Part shown: positions 53,771-62,906 of the stretch, one piece after another | Layout: every line of letters starts with the position of its first letter | Position numbering within the stretch: the first letter of the stretch is position 1 | DNA from: Bryobacteraceae bacterium | Lineage (GTDB): Bacteria > Acidobacteriota > Terriglobia > Bryobacterales > Bryobacteraceae | Direction: 5' to 3' | Assembly (NCBI GenBank): GCA_025055455.1 | Contig: JANWXD010000011.1 | Coordinates: 1-64,000, forward strand | DNA: 64,000 bases | Program-made: the position numbers and the translations under genes | Notes under the pieces: model-generated | Told to the model about the DNA's origin: nothing | Database searches by the model: none | The model's input: the letters and a program-made list of their open reading frames with translations, nothing else

Positions 53771-54759
53771 CCGCGTCGGGCGCCCTGGCGCGGCGGGGGC
53801 GAAGCAGCGGCCGCCGTGCTCCGCCGGTAGAGAAGCACAAAACCGGCCATCAACGCGCCCAGGGCCAAGCCCACGATCCACGGGGCCCGATCGTAGATCC
53901 GGGGGAGAATCTGCTGGATGCCCGGGCCGGAATCTTCGCTATCGTCGGCCGCGGCGCGCAAGGCGCCGCGGCCCTCCACGCGGACGGCGTACTCGCTTCC
54001 TTGGATGGAGTAGATCGCGGCCTGGGTCCGCGGTTCCCGCCCCACCAGTTCGATGCCGTTACCGGAAAGCGTGACGCCGGCAGGGGTCACCAAGCGGACC
54101 GTGCCGTTGTGGAGGACCTTCCCGCGAAACTCGCCCCCCTCGGAGAGGGGTACGGTGTAGGTGACGTCGAAGCGGGTCTCCCCCGGTTTGATGGGGAAGT
54201 CCACTTTGTACACATTGGGCCGGCCCGCCGGTGCGGCGGCGCGCTCGATCGGCATACCCGCCGGTGCGGTGGCCATGACACGGGCTTTGACGCCGGTCGG
54301 AAGCCACAGACGCAGCGTGCCTCGGTCGGGATCGTTGTAGGACAACTTGCCGTGGTTTTCGAAGATCAGAGTCTCGGTGACGGCTACGCGCCCCTCGGCG
54401 GGCTCGAGCAGCACCATGTGCTGCGTCACCTTCGCCGCCCCGGGATTCGCAGAAGAGTGGTAGACCTCCAGCTGAAGTCCGGTGGTCGGCGCGCCGGGAG
54501 GAAGCATGTGGTTGTAAGTGACCCCGTCGAAGGCGGTTTGGATCAGATGGGGACCCTGGGGAGTTTGCTCGATGCGGAAGCGGCCTCCGGCTTCGGACTT
54601 GACGCTCTCGACGGCTTCCATTCCCGCGTCGCCGAGTTTGTACAGGGTGACCGTGGCGCCCGGTTGGGGCTTGCCCGTAGTGCGGTTGATGACGATTCCC
54701 TCGACCGCGCCCGAAGCCACGCCGGCGGCAACCAACAAAGCTGCGAGGGCGACTCTCAT
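53767..54759 (-). CDS. Carboxypeptidase-regulatory-like membrane protein of the ccm operon
   Basis: A 330-residue protein: signal peptide (MRVALAALLVAAGVASGAV), an N-terminal beta-sandwich (EGIVINRTTGKPQPGATVTL to about residue 105), a second beta-rich region (about 110-270) and a C-terminal membrane segment (APWIVGLALGALMAGFVLLY). It is coupled by 4-bp overlaps to the zinc-ribbon gene before it and ccmA after it. It is not part of the standard System I set. A role in holding heme or apocytochrome at the membrane is only inferred from position. Confidence 0.7.
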   Translation of the reverse strand: MRVALAALLVAAGVASGAVEGIVINRTTGKPQPGATVTLYKLGDAGMEAVESVKSEAGGRFRIEQTPQGPHLIQTAFDGVTYNHMLPPGAPTTGLQLEVYHSSANPGAAKVTQHMVLLEPAEGRVAVTETLIFENHGKLSYNDPDRGTLRLWLPTGVKARVMATAPAGMPIERAAAPAGRPNVYKVDFPIKPGETRFDVTYTVPLSEGGEFRGKVLHNGTVRLVTPAGVTLSGNGIELVGREPRTQAAIYSIQGSEYAVRVEGRGALRAAADDSEDSGPGIQQILPRIYDRAPWIVGLALGALMAGFVLLYRRSTAAAASPPPRQGARRG

Positions 54760-55163
54760 GCCGAGGCTCCGTTCATCGCGGTGCCGCATTCGCCGCAGAA
54801 TTTCATCGGCCGGTCGAACCGGGCGCCGCACTTTGGGCAGACGCTCTGCGCGGCCGGTCGAGCTGGTGCCGAGGCGGAGGCGGCTTTGGGCTTCGCCGCC
54901 GTCGGCTGGAGCCGCTCGATTTCGGCCAGCACGGCCGCCAACTCGCGCTGCAAGTCCAGTTTGGTCTGCTGGTAGTCGGCATCCGAAAGCTTTCCCGTGC
55001 GGTATTCGAATTGGAGGTCCCGCAGGTTCTCGTAAATGGCGGCCTTGCGTTCTTCCAAATGCTGCGTGGGCGAGGGCGGTTCCGCTTCCGGCAGATCCTG
55101 CGGGCGAACGGCCAGGGCATAGAGAATGACGCCTGCGGTCAGCAGTAAGGCGGCGGTCAACAT
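54756..55163 (-). CDS. Membrane-anchored zinc-ribbon protein of the ccm operon (CcmI-like position)
   Basis: A 135-residue protein: one N-terminal membrane segment (MLTAALLLTAGVILYALAV), a helical coiled-coil region (YENLRDLQFEYRTGKLSDADY; LQRELAAVLAEIERL) and a C-terminal zinc ribbon CPKCG...CGECG. The helical part resembles the N-terminal portion of CcmI/CycH-type proteins, which hold apocytochrome c. The zinc ribbon is an addition. ATG 55163 shares a base with the ccmH stop (TGATG). Confidence 0.7.
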   Translation of the reverse strand: MLTAALLLTAGVILYALAVRPQDLPEAEPPSPTQHLEERKAAIYENLRDLQFEYRTGKLSDADYQQTKLDLQRELAAVLAEIERLQPTAAKPKAASASAPARPAAQSVCPKCGARFDRPMKFCGECGTAMNGASA

Positions 55164-55630
55164 CAGTCCAGCCGGGCCAAGTCCTTTTCGATTTCCTCGC
55201 GGTAGCGCAACAGGGTGTCCTCCTGGCCAGCGGCCACGGAGGGAGGCTTGCGGAAGCGTTGGATGAAGTGCCAGACCAGCGCCAGGCCGGCGGCGATGGC
55301 CACGAAAGGCATCGTCCAGGCCAGCAGGTTGAATCCCTCGGCCGGCGGCACCGCCAGGACCTGCTTGCCGTGCTCGGCCACGAACAGGGCGATGATCTCG
55401 CTGTCGGACTTGCCTTGGGCTTGCAAGGCCGCGATCCGCACGCGGGCGGGCTTGGCGAAGTGGCATTCGAGCATCGGGCAGTCGGCGACCGTGTTCTTGC
55501 AGGCGCCGCACAGGCAGGCCAGATGCGCGCCGACCCGGCGCACCGCGTCGCTCTGGAGCTGGGAGGCGGTTTGCGACAACGCCGCCGCCGCCAGTACGAC
55601 GATCAGCGCGCTACTTTTCCACCGCCGCAT
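55163..55630 (-). CDS. ccmH: CcmH-like cytochrome c maturation thiol protein
   Basis: A 155-residue protein: signal peptide (1-21), a cysteine-rich CcmH domain with Cys39, Cys41, Cys44, Cys51 and Cys56 (LACLCGACKNTVADC then PMLEC), a helical segment (IAALQAQGKSDSEIIALFV) and a C-terminal membrane anchor (WTMPFVAIAAGLALVWHFI). CcmH keeps the apocytochrome CXXCH thiols reduced. The cysteine pattern is richer than the LRCXXC of E. coli CcmH. ATG 55630 lies inside the end of ccmF; TTG 55651 is the alternative. Confidence 0.82.
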   Translation of the reverse strand: MRRWKSSALIVVLAAAALSQTASQLQSDAVRRVGAHLACLCGACKNTVADCPMLECHFAKPARVRIAALQAQGKSDSEIIALFVAEHGKQVLAVPPAEGFNLLAWTMPFVAIAAGLALVWHFIQRFRKPPSVAAGQEDTLLRYREEIEKDLARLD

Positions 55631-57626
55631 ATCGTTCGACGACGCCCACAACCTGCGTGCGCGGGTACTCCCGCCGGGTCTTGCTCGGGATCAGGCAGAT
55701 CAGGCAGCCAAAGATCAACGTCGCCGAGCCGATCCAGATCCAGGAGACGAGCGGAAAGACGTAAGCTTGGATGACCGCCTTCGACGGATCTTCGTTCGAC
55801 AGACCGGCGTAGTTCAGATACAGGTCCTCGTTGAGGCGCCGGCGGATGGCCACTTCGGAGGTGGGCTGCTCGCTCGCTTTGTAGAACCGCCGCTCCGGCT
55901 CCAGCGTTCCCACGGGCCGACCGTCCTGGCGGACTTCGATGACGGCATGCTGCCAGGAGTAGTTCTCGTTGTCGCCCTCGCGCAGGTCGAGCACTCGGAG
56001 GTCATAGCGCCCGATGCGAAACGTGTCGCCCATGCGCACTTCCACGGTGGCATGCTTGTTGAACGCCGCCCCGGCGAAGCCGATGAACATCAGCACGATG
56101 CCCATGTGAACGATGTAGCCGCCGTAGCGACGGGTGTTGCGGTGCGTCAGCTCGACCGCAGCCGCCAGCCAGTTCTGTCCGGTGCGGGCTCGGATGGCGC
56201 GCGATCCTTTGTAGAACTCCGCCACGATGGTCCACGCCACGAACAAGCACAGGCCGAAGCAGACCAGCGCATAAAAATGGCGCACGCCGAGGGCCACGAG
56301 CACCGCGATCAAGCTCAGGCCCGCCACGGAGGGCCACAGAAAGTTGCGCTTCAGGCTTTCGAGCGACGTCCGCCGCCAGGCAAACAGCGGCCCCACCCCC
56401 GTCAGAAACAGCAGGAACAGCCCGATCGGTATATTCACGCGATTGAAAAAGGGGGGACCGACGCTGATCTTCTCCCCAGTGAACGCCTCGGAAATCACTG
56501 GAAACAACGTGCCCCACAGCACGGCAAAGCAGCTCGCCACCAGGATCAGGTTGTTGAACAGAAAGCTGGACTCGCGTGAAATGACGCTTTCCAGACGCGC
56601 TTCGGATTTCAGGTAATCCAGACGATCGAGGATCAGGTAGACGGACACGGCGAAGATGATGGCGAGGAACACCACGAAATACATGCCGATGGGCGACTGG
56701 GCGAAGGCGTGCACCGAGCTCACTACGCCGGAACGGGTCAGGAAGGTGCCGAAAATGCACAGCCAGAAGGTCGCCGCCACCAGCACCATGTTCCAGACCT
56801 TCATCATGCCCTTCTTTTCCTGCATCATGACCGAGTGCAGGAAGGCGGTGGCGGTGAGCCAGGGCAGCAACGAGGCGTTTTCCACGGGATCCCAGGCCCA
56901 GTAGCCGCCCCAACCGAGCACGGCATAGGCCCAGCCTGCGCCGAGCAGGATGCCGCAACTCTGGAACAGCCAGGTCACCAGCGTCCAGCGTCGCGTGGTG
57001 TGAATCCAGGCGTCCCCCGGCTCGCGGGTGATCAGCGAGGCCATGGCGAAGGCGTAGGGCACGACGAAACCGACGAAGCCCAAGTACAGCGTAGGCGGAT
57101 GCAACGCCATCGCCCAATACTGCAGGAGGGGATTCAAGCCCCGGCCGTCGGGAACCGCAGTGACTTCCCGGCCCACCGCCAGCACCCGAAAGGGGCTGGC
57201 CACAAAAGCGTTCAGGATGAGGAAGAAGACCTGCGTGGCGACCAGGATCGCGGTGACGTACGGCATGATCCGCCGGTGCTTGCGCCGGTTGGTGAGGACC
57301 ACCACGGCGTTATAGCAGGCCAGCAGCCAGCTCCAAAACAGCAGCGAGCCTTCCTGCCCGCCCCACCAAGCCGCGAACTTGTACAGCGTCGGCATGGCGC
57401 GGTTGCTGTGGGCTGCCACGTAAGCCAAACGGAAATCGCTCGTCAACAGTGCGGTGACGAGGATCGCGGAAGCGACCGTGAGCAAGAACCAGATCGCCAG
57501 CACCGACCGCTCCGCGCTGGCGACGAGGTAAGGCTTGTTTTTCCAGCCCCCGATGAGAGAACCAAGGAAGGCGTAAACGCCGAGACAAAAAGCAAGGAGA
57601 ACGGCGAGAGATCCCAGGTTTTCCAT
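55611..57626 (-). CDS. ccmF: Cytochrome c heme lyase subunit CcmF
   Basis: A 671-residue protein with about 15 membrane segments. The WWD domain is present (LGWGGYWAWDPVENASLLPW), along with ligand histidines in LHPPTLYLG and VSSVHAF; FKAWWGGQEGSLLFWSWLL-like sequence lies near residue 85-105. A large periplasmic loop (about 530-620) precedes the final membrane segment. CcmF transfers heme from CcmE to apocytochrome c. It begins 9 bp after ccmE. Confidence 0.93.
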   Translation of the reverse strand: MENLGSLAVLLAFCLGVYAFLGSLIGGWKNKPYLVASAERSVLAIWFLLTVASAILVTALLTSDFRLAYVAAHSNRAMPTLYKFAAWWGGQEGSLLFWSWLLACYNAVVVLTNRRKHRRIMPYVTAILVATQVFFLILNAFVASPFRVLAVGREVTAVPDGRGLNPLLQYWAMALHPPTLYLGFVGFVVPYAFAMASLITREPGDAWIHTTRRWTLVTWLFQSCGILLGAGWAYAVLGWGGYWAWDPVENASLLPWLTATAFLHSVMMQEKKGMMKVWNMVLVAATFWLCIFGTFLTRSGVVSSVHAFAQSPIGMYFVVFLAIIFAVSVYLILDRLDYLKSEARLESVISRESSFLFNNLILVASCFAVLWGTLFPVISEAFTGEKISVGPPFFNRVNIPIGLFLLFLTGVGPLFAWRRTSLESLKRNFLWPSVAGLSLIAVLVALGVRHFYALVCFGLCLFVAWTIVAEFYKGSRAIRARTGQNWLAAAVELTHRNTRRYGGYIVHMGIVLMFIGFAGAAFNKHATVEVRMGDTFRIGRYDLRVLDLREGDNENYSWQHAVIEVRQDGRPVGTLEPERRFYKASEQPTSEVAIRRRLNEDLYLNYAGLSNEDPSKAVIQAYVFPLVSWIWIGSATLIFGCLICLIPSKTRREYPRTQVVGVVERYAAVEK

Positions 57627-57635
57627 GTGGCGCTC

Positions 57636-58058
57636 TCAGAGCCCGGCGCGGGTCGCTGCGGGTTTCGCTCCCGGCGCGGCTTCGTACTTGGAGGCGCACT
57701 TCGCCTGGATGCGGCTAGCTCGGAAGACCCCGTCCGAGCCCAGCTTGCCGTCGGCCAGAGCTTGCGCTCCGTCGCGGAAGGTGTCCGGCAGCGGATCGAC
57801 GCCGTTGTAGATGACCGTCAGCTTGTGGTCGTTTTGCACGAGCACAAAGCGCACTTCGCGCCCGCTGCGGACGATGGAGCCCGAGGCGACATCGCCGGCC
57901 ACCCGGAGCCGCTTGCCCAGCGCGGCTTCTCCCATCTGGTTGAGTTCTTCGATGGTCTTGTAGTATGTCTTGGTTTCGTTGATTCCCGCCGCCGCCAGCC
58001 ACACCAAGGTGCCGACAATCACCACAATGAGGGCTGCAAACTTGCCGTATTGCTTCAT
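57636..58058 (-). CDS. ccmE: Cytochrome c maturation heme chaperone CcmE (Cys-type)
   Basis: A 140-residue protein: one N-terminal membrane segment (ALIVVIVGTLVWLAAAGI) and a periplasmic OB-fold (RLRVAGDVASGSIV, REVRFVLVQNDHKLTVIYNG, PDTFRDGAQALADGKL). The heme-binding site reads QAKCASKYE, so Cys121 replaces the usual heme-attaching His and Tyr125 completes a Cys-x3-Tyr motif. This variant is known from archaea and some sulfate reducers. It is the first gene of the ccm operon. The ATG at 58058 has AAGGCGG upstream. Confidence 0.92.
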   Translation of the reverse strand: MKQYGKFAALIVVIVGTLVWLAAAGINETKTYYKTIEELNQMGEAALGKRLRVAGDVASGSIVRSGREVRFVLVQNDHKLTVIYNGVDPLPDTFRDGAQALADGKLGSDGVFRASRIQAKCASKYEAAPGAKPAATRAGL

Positions 58059-58077
58059 TGGGAACCGCCTTGTCTCC

Positions 58078-58083
58078 AGTATA
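58078..58083 (-). promoter_or_regulatory. Putative -10 element of the ccm operon
   Basis: Minus-strand TATACT 20 bp before the ccmE ATG, with the AAGGCGG ribosome binding site between. The -35 region does not match the consensus. Confidence 0.35.
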
Positions 58084-58140
58084 CCCTCCACTGGGATCTC
58101 CGTGGCGCAAGGGGATGCTTGCGCCGCGGTCTGATCGCTC

Positions 58141-58845
58141 ATGGATCTTCCAAGCACGCCGGCTGCCAAACGAGCGGAGGTGATCTATCGGCGCCGCTTC
58201 TCACCCGCCTGGCGCGACCGGCTCTGGCGGATGCTCCAGCCGCCGGCGCCCCTCATTCACGATCCCCGGGAGACGGAAGTCGAGGCGCCGCTGGGCCGCT
58301 GGAATCTTTATCTGGGCGGCGCGGGGGCTCGGGCGCCCGGCTATGTCAATGTGGACCTGTTCGCGGTACCGGGTGTCGACGTGGCCGCCTCGGCGGAGGC
58401 CTTGCCGTTCCCCGATGGATTGTTTCAGCGGGTGGAATGTGATGCCGTACTGGAACATGTGGAGAATCCCGAGAAGGTGATGGGCGAAATCACTCGGGTG
58501 CTGGCGCCGGGAGGTTTTGCGCACCTGGTGGTTCCCTTCTGCCACCCGTTTCACGAATACCCGCGGGACTACCGGCGCTACACGCTGCACGGGCTGTTGC
58601 AACTGGCGGGCTCACTGGAAGTGGTGGCGGCCGGATGGCGTACGGGCCCCACGGCGACACTGCTTGTGTTCTTTCTGGAATACGTCAAGCTCTGGCTGCC
58701 GTGGCGGCCACTGCGCGTGGTGGCGCACGGGGTGCTGGGGTGGCTGCTATGGCCGCTGCGGTATCTCGATGTGATCCTGCGGCGGTCGGCGCGCGCGGGA
58801 CGGATCGGCAACCATTGCTATGTGTGGTTGAGGAAGCCGGGATAG
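58141..58845 (+). CDS. Class I SAM-dependent methyltransferase
   Basis: A 234-residue protein. A degenerate SAM loop (YLGGAGARAPGYVNVDLF), ALPFPDGLFQRVECDAVLEHV and ITRVLAPGGFAHLVVPFCHPFHEYPRDYRRYT fit the Methyltransf_11 pattern of enzymes acting on sugars, lipids or small molecules. The C-terminal stretch LLWPLRYLDVILRR is hydrophobic and may touch the membrane. The substrate is unknown. It is divergent from ccmE and separate from the next gene. Confidence 0.8.
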   Translation: MDLPSTPAAKRAEVIYRRRFSPAWRDRLWRMLQPPAPLIHDPRETEVEAPLGRWNLYLGGAGARAPGYVNVDLFAVPGVDVAASAEALPFPDGLFQRVECDAVLEHVENPEKVMGEITRVLAPGGFAHLVVPFCHPFHEYPRDYRRYTLHGLLQLAGSLEVVAAGWRTGPTATLLVFFLEYVKLWLPWRPLRVVAHGVLGWLLWPLRYLDVILRRSARAGRIGNHCYVWLRKPG

Positions 58846-59049
58846 GGCGTGCATCGAAGGCACACCTCCTTCGCTCGGCACAGTCGGATTGCAGGTCGGC
58901 CCGCGGATTCGAGTTCCGGTGCGGGTAGTCGCCGCTTCCGCTTTTCCAACTCTCAACGATGCCGGCTCTTGCGGCCACGCCGAAGTGTGTTCTGCAGCAT
59001 GGCCGCCCGGCTTTCGCCCAGCCCGACGCCGCGCGGTGCCGCGCGGGCC

Positions 59050-62000
59050 CTACCACTCGAGCATCAACGTCAGGTTCATCAATGGCTGGCCACCAAAGGA
59101 GGCTGTCCGCGGATCCGAGGTGACCTTGCCGAAGGTCCGTGGGTTTTGGAAATCAACGGCTGTGGTTGGAGGATTGAAGTTGTAAGTCTTGAGCACATTC
59201 TGCATGTCCCACCGGATTTGGAAGCGATAGCGTTCCTTGAAGTGGAAATTCTTCTGCGCGGAGGCCTGGCTCCAGATGAGCGGCGTGCCGGTCACGATGT
59301 TCCGTCCAGAGTTGCCGATCAGGAACGAGCAGCGATCGCGTTCGGCGGGCGTGGGGTTCGAGGGCGGACACCCCAAGGCCGCACCGGGATAGGCGAAATG
59401 GTTGATATCGATGATCGGGTTGATGTTGAGCATGTTGAACCGGTCGCCCCCGAAATCGCGCCAGTTATCGCGAAGTTTGGGCTTGCTCACCACGTCCGGC
59501 CGGCGCGTTCCGGCGAACGTGGGGTAGTAGTTATAGGGGCTCGCAGCGAAAGTGAATGTCAACGGGTTGCCGCTCTCGACGGTCTGGATCCACGAGATCT
59601 CATAGCCACCGAAGACCCAGCGTTTCCAGCCACTCGAGAACCAGCGCTTGCCTCGCCCCATCGGCAGCTCCCAATTGACCACGCCGACATAGCGATGGTT
59701 GCGGTCGTAGCCCGCTCGGGCCTTCTCGAGGGCGCGGTTCTGGATGGGCGCTACGCCGCTGCCAGAGTTATCCGTGTCCTGGCTGTTGATGGCCTTCGAG
59801 AAGGTATAGAAGGTGTTGAAGTAGAGGCCGCGCGAGAGGCGCTTTTCGAGCTTGACCGTCCCTGAGTGGAAGGTCGAATGGCCGAAGTTGGAACGCATCG
59901 GGATGCTGCCCATGTGCGGGAAGGGGCGGTAGTTTTGTGCAGCGGCCAGGACCTGGTTGCGTAGGCTAAGATCCCGCACGGCGTAATCGATGGGGAACGT
60001 ATTGGTCTCCCAGCGCTCGATCAGGCCCACGCCCGCCGAAGCCTGATAGCTGAGCTCGAGCAGGTAGTCGGTGGCTACCTCGTACTGGATGTTCGCGTTC
60101 CAGTTCATCACATAAGGGTTCCGCAGCGCCGGGTCCCACCAGGCGACGTTGCGGGCGCCGAAGTTCTGACCGACAAATGGCGCGGTGAGGTTCGGCCGCA
60201 CCTTGAAGCCCGGGGGGCGCGTGCCTTGGCTGATGACATAGATGGGTCGGGGATCGCCCGGAGGCGCCTCCTGATTGGCGACGGCCACATACTCGTCGAA
60301 CTGGTCGCGCAGCAACGGGAACTTTACGTCCACGGTGTACAACCCGAAGCCCGCCCGGAAGACCCATTTCCGCAACGGGTGCCAAGCAAGCCCGAGTCGG
60401 GGCTGGAAATTGTTGTTGTCACGCCGGCTCAGGGGCCGCCGGGGGTGAATGATCGCGCCGCGCCGGCCCGTCACGTCGTCCACAGCGTTCGGGTCGAAGT
60501 TACTCATCAAACCGTATTTGGTGTTGTACGGGCTTTCGTTGGTGTAACGCACCCCGGCGTTGATCGTCAACTTCGGCGTGACCTTCCAGTCGTCCTGGAT
60601 GTAGAAGCTGTGGATATAGGAGCGAGGCAACCAACTCGTCAGTTCGCTTTGAAAAAGCGCCGAAGCCACATAACCGGTGAGAAAGCCCGCAAACGTGTTT
60701 CCGGTCCGCGGCAGGGGCACGCCGTTCGGCTGAAGGCCCGCCGTGACGTTGGCGAAGGAGAACTGCACCGGCCGAGCGAAGATCGCCGAGTTCAAACGGA
60801 AGCGGTACACCTCGTAGCCGAACTTGACGGCGTGGGTGCCCCGGATCCAGGACGTGTCATTGCGGAAGGACAGTGTCTCGTGCGCCTGCCGGCTGGGCGT
60901 GGCGCCGGTGATGCCGTAGATCGAGTCGGCGCTGTCCCGGCTGCCGCTGCCGAAGGCGGGCATCAGCTCGGGGCCCACGTTGGGAATGCCCAGCTTCTGG
61001 GCCCAGTTCTGCTTGTGGGAGGGCACCTCGGTGATGGCGACACGCCGGTGGTAACCCATGCGGGCATCATTGACAAGGGTGGGGCTGACGACCCACGTCC
61101 CCCCGGCAGAGAGATTGCGGTTGTAGGAGGGAGACCAGTTGCCTTGCTGATGGTCGAACTCCGGCCGGTCCTGGCGAATGTTAATGGGCCGCCCAAAGCC
61201 GCTGAAGCGGTTCTCGGTGTAGCTGGCATAGAAGCGCAAGTTCGGGCCGACTTGGTGGTCCAGTCGGTTGCTGAAGTCGTCGAAAAACACCTTCGCGAAT
61301 TCGTCGGCCAGAAGGTTGCCCACTGGTCCCGTGGTGGCGAAAGTTCCCGGCCGGTTCGGTGGCACCCAAGGGTCGTACTCGAGCACCTTGCGCGCCACGG
61401 GATCGAAGCGGCTCAACGGGATCCGGTTATTGGGGAATGGATCCCGCACCCAGGCGCCCTCCACCATCCGCGTGGTCGCCGGATCGTAGATGGGGTTGGC
61501 CGCCACGCCCGGGAAGTTGAAGTCACCGGCTTTCATTTCGGGCGTGGGGGTAGCCGCTTCGACTTGGGCTACCTTTTTCTCGTGCAGCCGCTGATAGGCG
61601 AAGAAGAAAAAGGTCTTGTTACGGCCGTCGTAAAGCTTGGGGAAATAGACGGGGCCGCTGACATTCGCATCCGGCATCATGAAGAAGGTAGGCCAGCCAT
61701 CCGGGCGTCCAGGCGTGGGTTGCGTCGAGCGCATCTTGTCGAAAAACAAGCGGTGCTGCATGATGCGCGTGCGGCCGTAGAACGAGGCCATGCCGTGGAA
61801 GTCATTGGTGCCGCTTTTCTTGACGACGCTGATGACGCCGCCGGCCGAGTGGCCGTACTCGGCGGGCACCGCTGTGACCAGCACTTTGACCTCCGCGACG
61901 GCGTTCTGGATCGGTTTGATGACGCCGGTGCCGCTCAACTGGTCGTTGGCCGGCACACCATCCTCGAACAGACCGATGGCGCCGGAGCGCTGGCCAGCGA

Positions 62001-62526
62001 TGCTGTAGCCGCCCAGACCACCCCCGTAGGCGTAACCCCCGGTGACCACGCCCGGCACGAGGTGCAGCGTCGAGTTGATATAGCGCTGATACAGCGGCAT
62101 CTCATAGAGCACCGTGCCGCTCACTACCGTCCCCGTGGCGGAAGTCTCGGTTTCGAGCATTTGGGTCCGGCCGGTGACCTCGATCGCTTCGGCTACGGCA
62201 CCCACTTCGAGGGTCATGTCCACGGCAAGAGTGTCGCCGGTTCGCAACTGCACATCCTCGCGAACCGCCCGTTTGAAGCCAGGGGCTTCGAAAGTGATCC
62301 GGTATTGGCCGGGCTGAAGCGAGGGCAGGCGGTAAATGCCCTCCTCGTTGGTTACGGCAGTAAAGGTGAAGTTGGTGGAGAGTTGTACGGCCGTGACCGA
62401 CACATTGGGCACGACGGCCCCGCTTTGGTCGGTTACACGTCCAGTGATCGTGGATGTACCTATCTGCGCCCAAGCAGGCACAGACAGCAGGAGCAGAATC
62501 ACGACCACGGTTCTCTTGTGTCCCAT
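59050..62526 (-). CDS. Oar-like TonB-dependent receptor with carboxypeptidase-regulatory-like N-domain (second copy)
   Basis: An 1158-residue outer-membrane protein: signal peptide (1-21), carboxypeptidase-regulatory-like domain (about 22-110; TSTITGRVTDQSGAVVPNVS, GIYRLPSLQPGQYRI), plug (about 115-265; FEDGVPANDQLSG, VVKKSGTNDFHGMASFYG) and a beta-barrel ending in Trp (LMNLTLMLEW). It differs strongly from the copy at 14.6-18.2 kb in the plug and barrel, so it should bind another ligand. The ATG at 62526 begins the signal peptide. A near-consensus promoter lies upstream, and no TPR gene is linked. Confidence 0.9.
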   Translation of the reverse strand: MGHKRTVVVILLLLSVPAWAQIGTSTITGRVTDQSGAVVPNVSVTAVQLSTNFTFTAVTNEEGIYRLPSLQPGQYRITFEAPGFKRAVREDVQLRTGDTLAVDMTLEVGAVAEAIEVTGRTQMLETETSATGTVVSGTVLYEMPLYQRYINSTLHLVPGVVTGGYAYGGGLGGYSIAGQRSGAIGLFEDGVPANDQLSGTGVIKPIQNAVAEVKVLVTAVPAEYGHSAGGVISVVKKSGTNDFHGMASFYGRTRIMQHRLFFDKMRSTQPTPGRPDGWPTFFMMPDANVSGPVYFPKLYDGRNKTFFFFAYQRLHEKKVAQVEAATPTPEMKAGDFNFPGVAANPIYDPATTRMVEGAWVRDPFPNNRIPLSRFDPVARKVLEYDPWVPPNRPGTFATTGPVGNLLADEFAKVFFDDFSNRLDHQVGPNLRFYASYTENRFSGFGRPINIRQDRPEFDHQQGNWSPSYNRNLSAGGTWVVSPTLVNDARMGYHRRVAITEVPSHKQNWAQKLGIPNVGPELMPAFGSGSRDSADSIYGITGATPSRQAHETLSFRNDTSWIRGTHAVKFGYEVYRFRLNSAIFARPVQFSFANVTAGLQPNGVPLPRTGNTFAGFLTGYVASALFQSELTSWLPRSYIHSFYIQDDWKVTPKLTINAGVRYTNESPYNTKYGLMSNFDPNAVDDVTGRRGAIIHPRRPLSRRDNNNFQPRLGLAWHPLRKWVFRAGFGLYTVDVKFPLLRDQFDEYVAVANQEAPPGDPRPIYVISQGTRPPGFKVRPNLTAPFVGQNFGARNVAWWDPALRNPYVMNWNANIQYEVATDYLLELSYQASAGVGLIERWETNTFPIDYAVRDLSLRNQVLAAAQNYRPFPHMGSIPMRSNFGHSTFHSGTVKLEKRLSRGLYFNTFYTFSKAINSQDTDNSGSGVAPIQNRALEKARAGYDRNHRYVGVVNWELPMGRGKRWFSSGWKRWVFGGYEISWIQTVESGNPLTFTFAASPYNYYPTFAGTRRPDVVSKPKLRDNWRDFGGDRFNMLNINPIIDINHFAYPGAALGCPPSNPTPAERDRCSFLIGNSGRNIVTGTPLIWSQASAQKNFHFKERYRFQIRWDMQNVLKTYNFNPPTTAVDFQNPRTFGKVTSDPRTASFGGQPLMNLTLMLEW

Positions 62527-62560
62527 GGATGACACCCCCCAGGTCTTCTCTTGGGCGGGA

Positions 62561-62589
62561 ATTATATGCCTACGGTTACCGCCAGTCAA
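62561..62589 (-). promoter_or_regulatory. Near-consensus sigma70 promoter of the second Oar-like receptor
   Basis: Minus strand: TTGACT (-35, 62584-62589), 17-bp spacer, TATAAT (-10, 62561-62566). The expected start is near 62554, about 28 nt before the ATG, with a G-rich ribosome binding site between. The spacer holds a small palindrome (CGGTTACCG). Confidence 0.75.
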
Positions 62590-62747
62590 GATGGCAAAAA
62601 TGGTCGAAATGCCGTCGCTTCGGCTAGCTGCCTCATCCGACGGAAGAGCGGATCGGCGGAGAATTACCGAAGCGGTGCGGTTTTACGCTCGTCACCTTGA
62701 CCAGGGCCGGCCGCAAAATTTCGGGGTTGCCTCGCCCGTCCTCGAAC

Positions 62748-62906
62748 TTAGAGGCAGGAGGCGCGGAAGGCCACGCGCTGGCGGAGGAAATGCGTGCGCT
62801 GCTCGGGCGGCAGGCGCAATAGGCGGCGGATCTGCTCGGTGAGCGCCCGCTCGCTTTCCCGCTTGAGCAGCTCAAGCTTTTTCCGCCTGGATTTGTTTTT
62901 TCTCAC
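62748..62906 (-). CDS. Small basic helical protein paired with the nucleotidyltransferase
   Basis: A 52-residue protein from GTG 62906: a Lys/Arg-rich N-terminus (RKNKSRRKKLELLKRESERA), an amphipathic helix (ALTEQIRRLLRLPPEQRTHF) and the end LRQRVAFRASCL. The LPPEQRTHFLR-type motif appears in short proteins found beside nucleotidyltransferases in diverse bacteria, to my recollection. Its first 35 bp overlap the end of the nucleotidyltransferase gene in another frame, which implies coupling. Function unknown; a toxin-antitoxin or RNA-binding partner is conceivable. Confidence 0.55.
   Translation of the reverse strand: MRKNKSRRKKLELLKRESERALTEQIRRLLRLPPEQRTHFLRQRVAFRASCL

Noticed and set aside
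60226-62532. 768-codon plus-strand frame opposite the second Oar-like receptor
   Set aside because: Antisense to a strongly supported gene; composition is His/Arg/Gly-rich with no domain.
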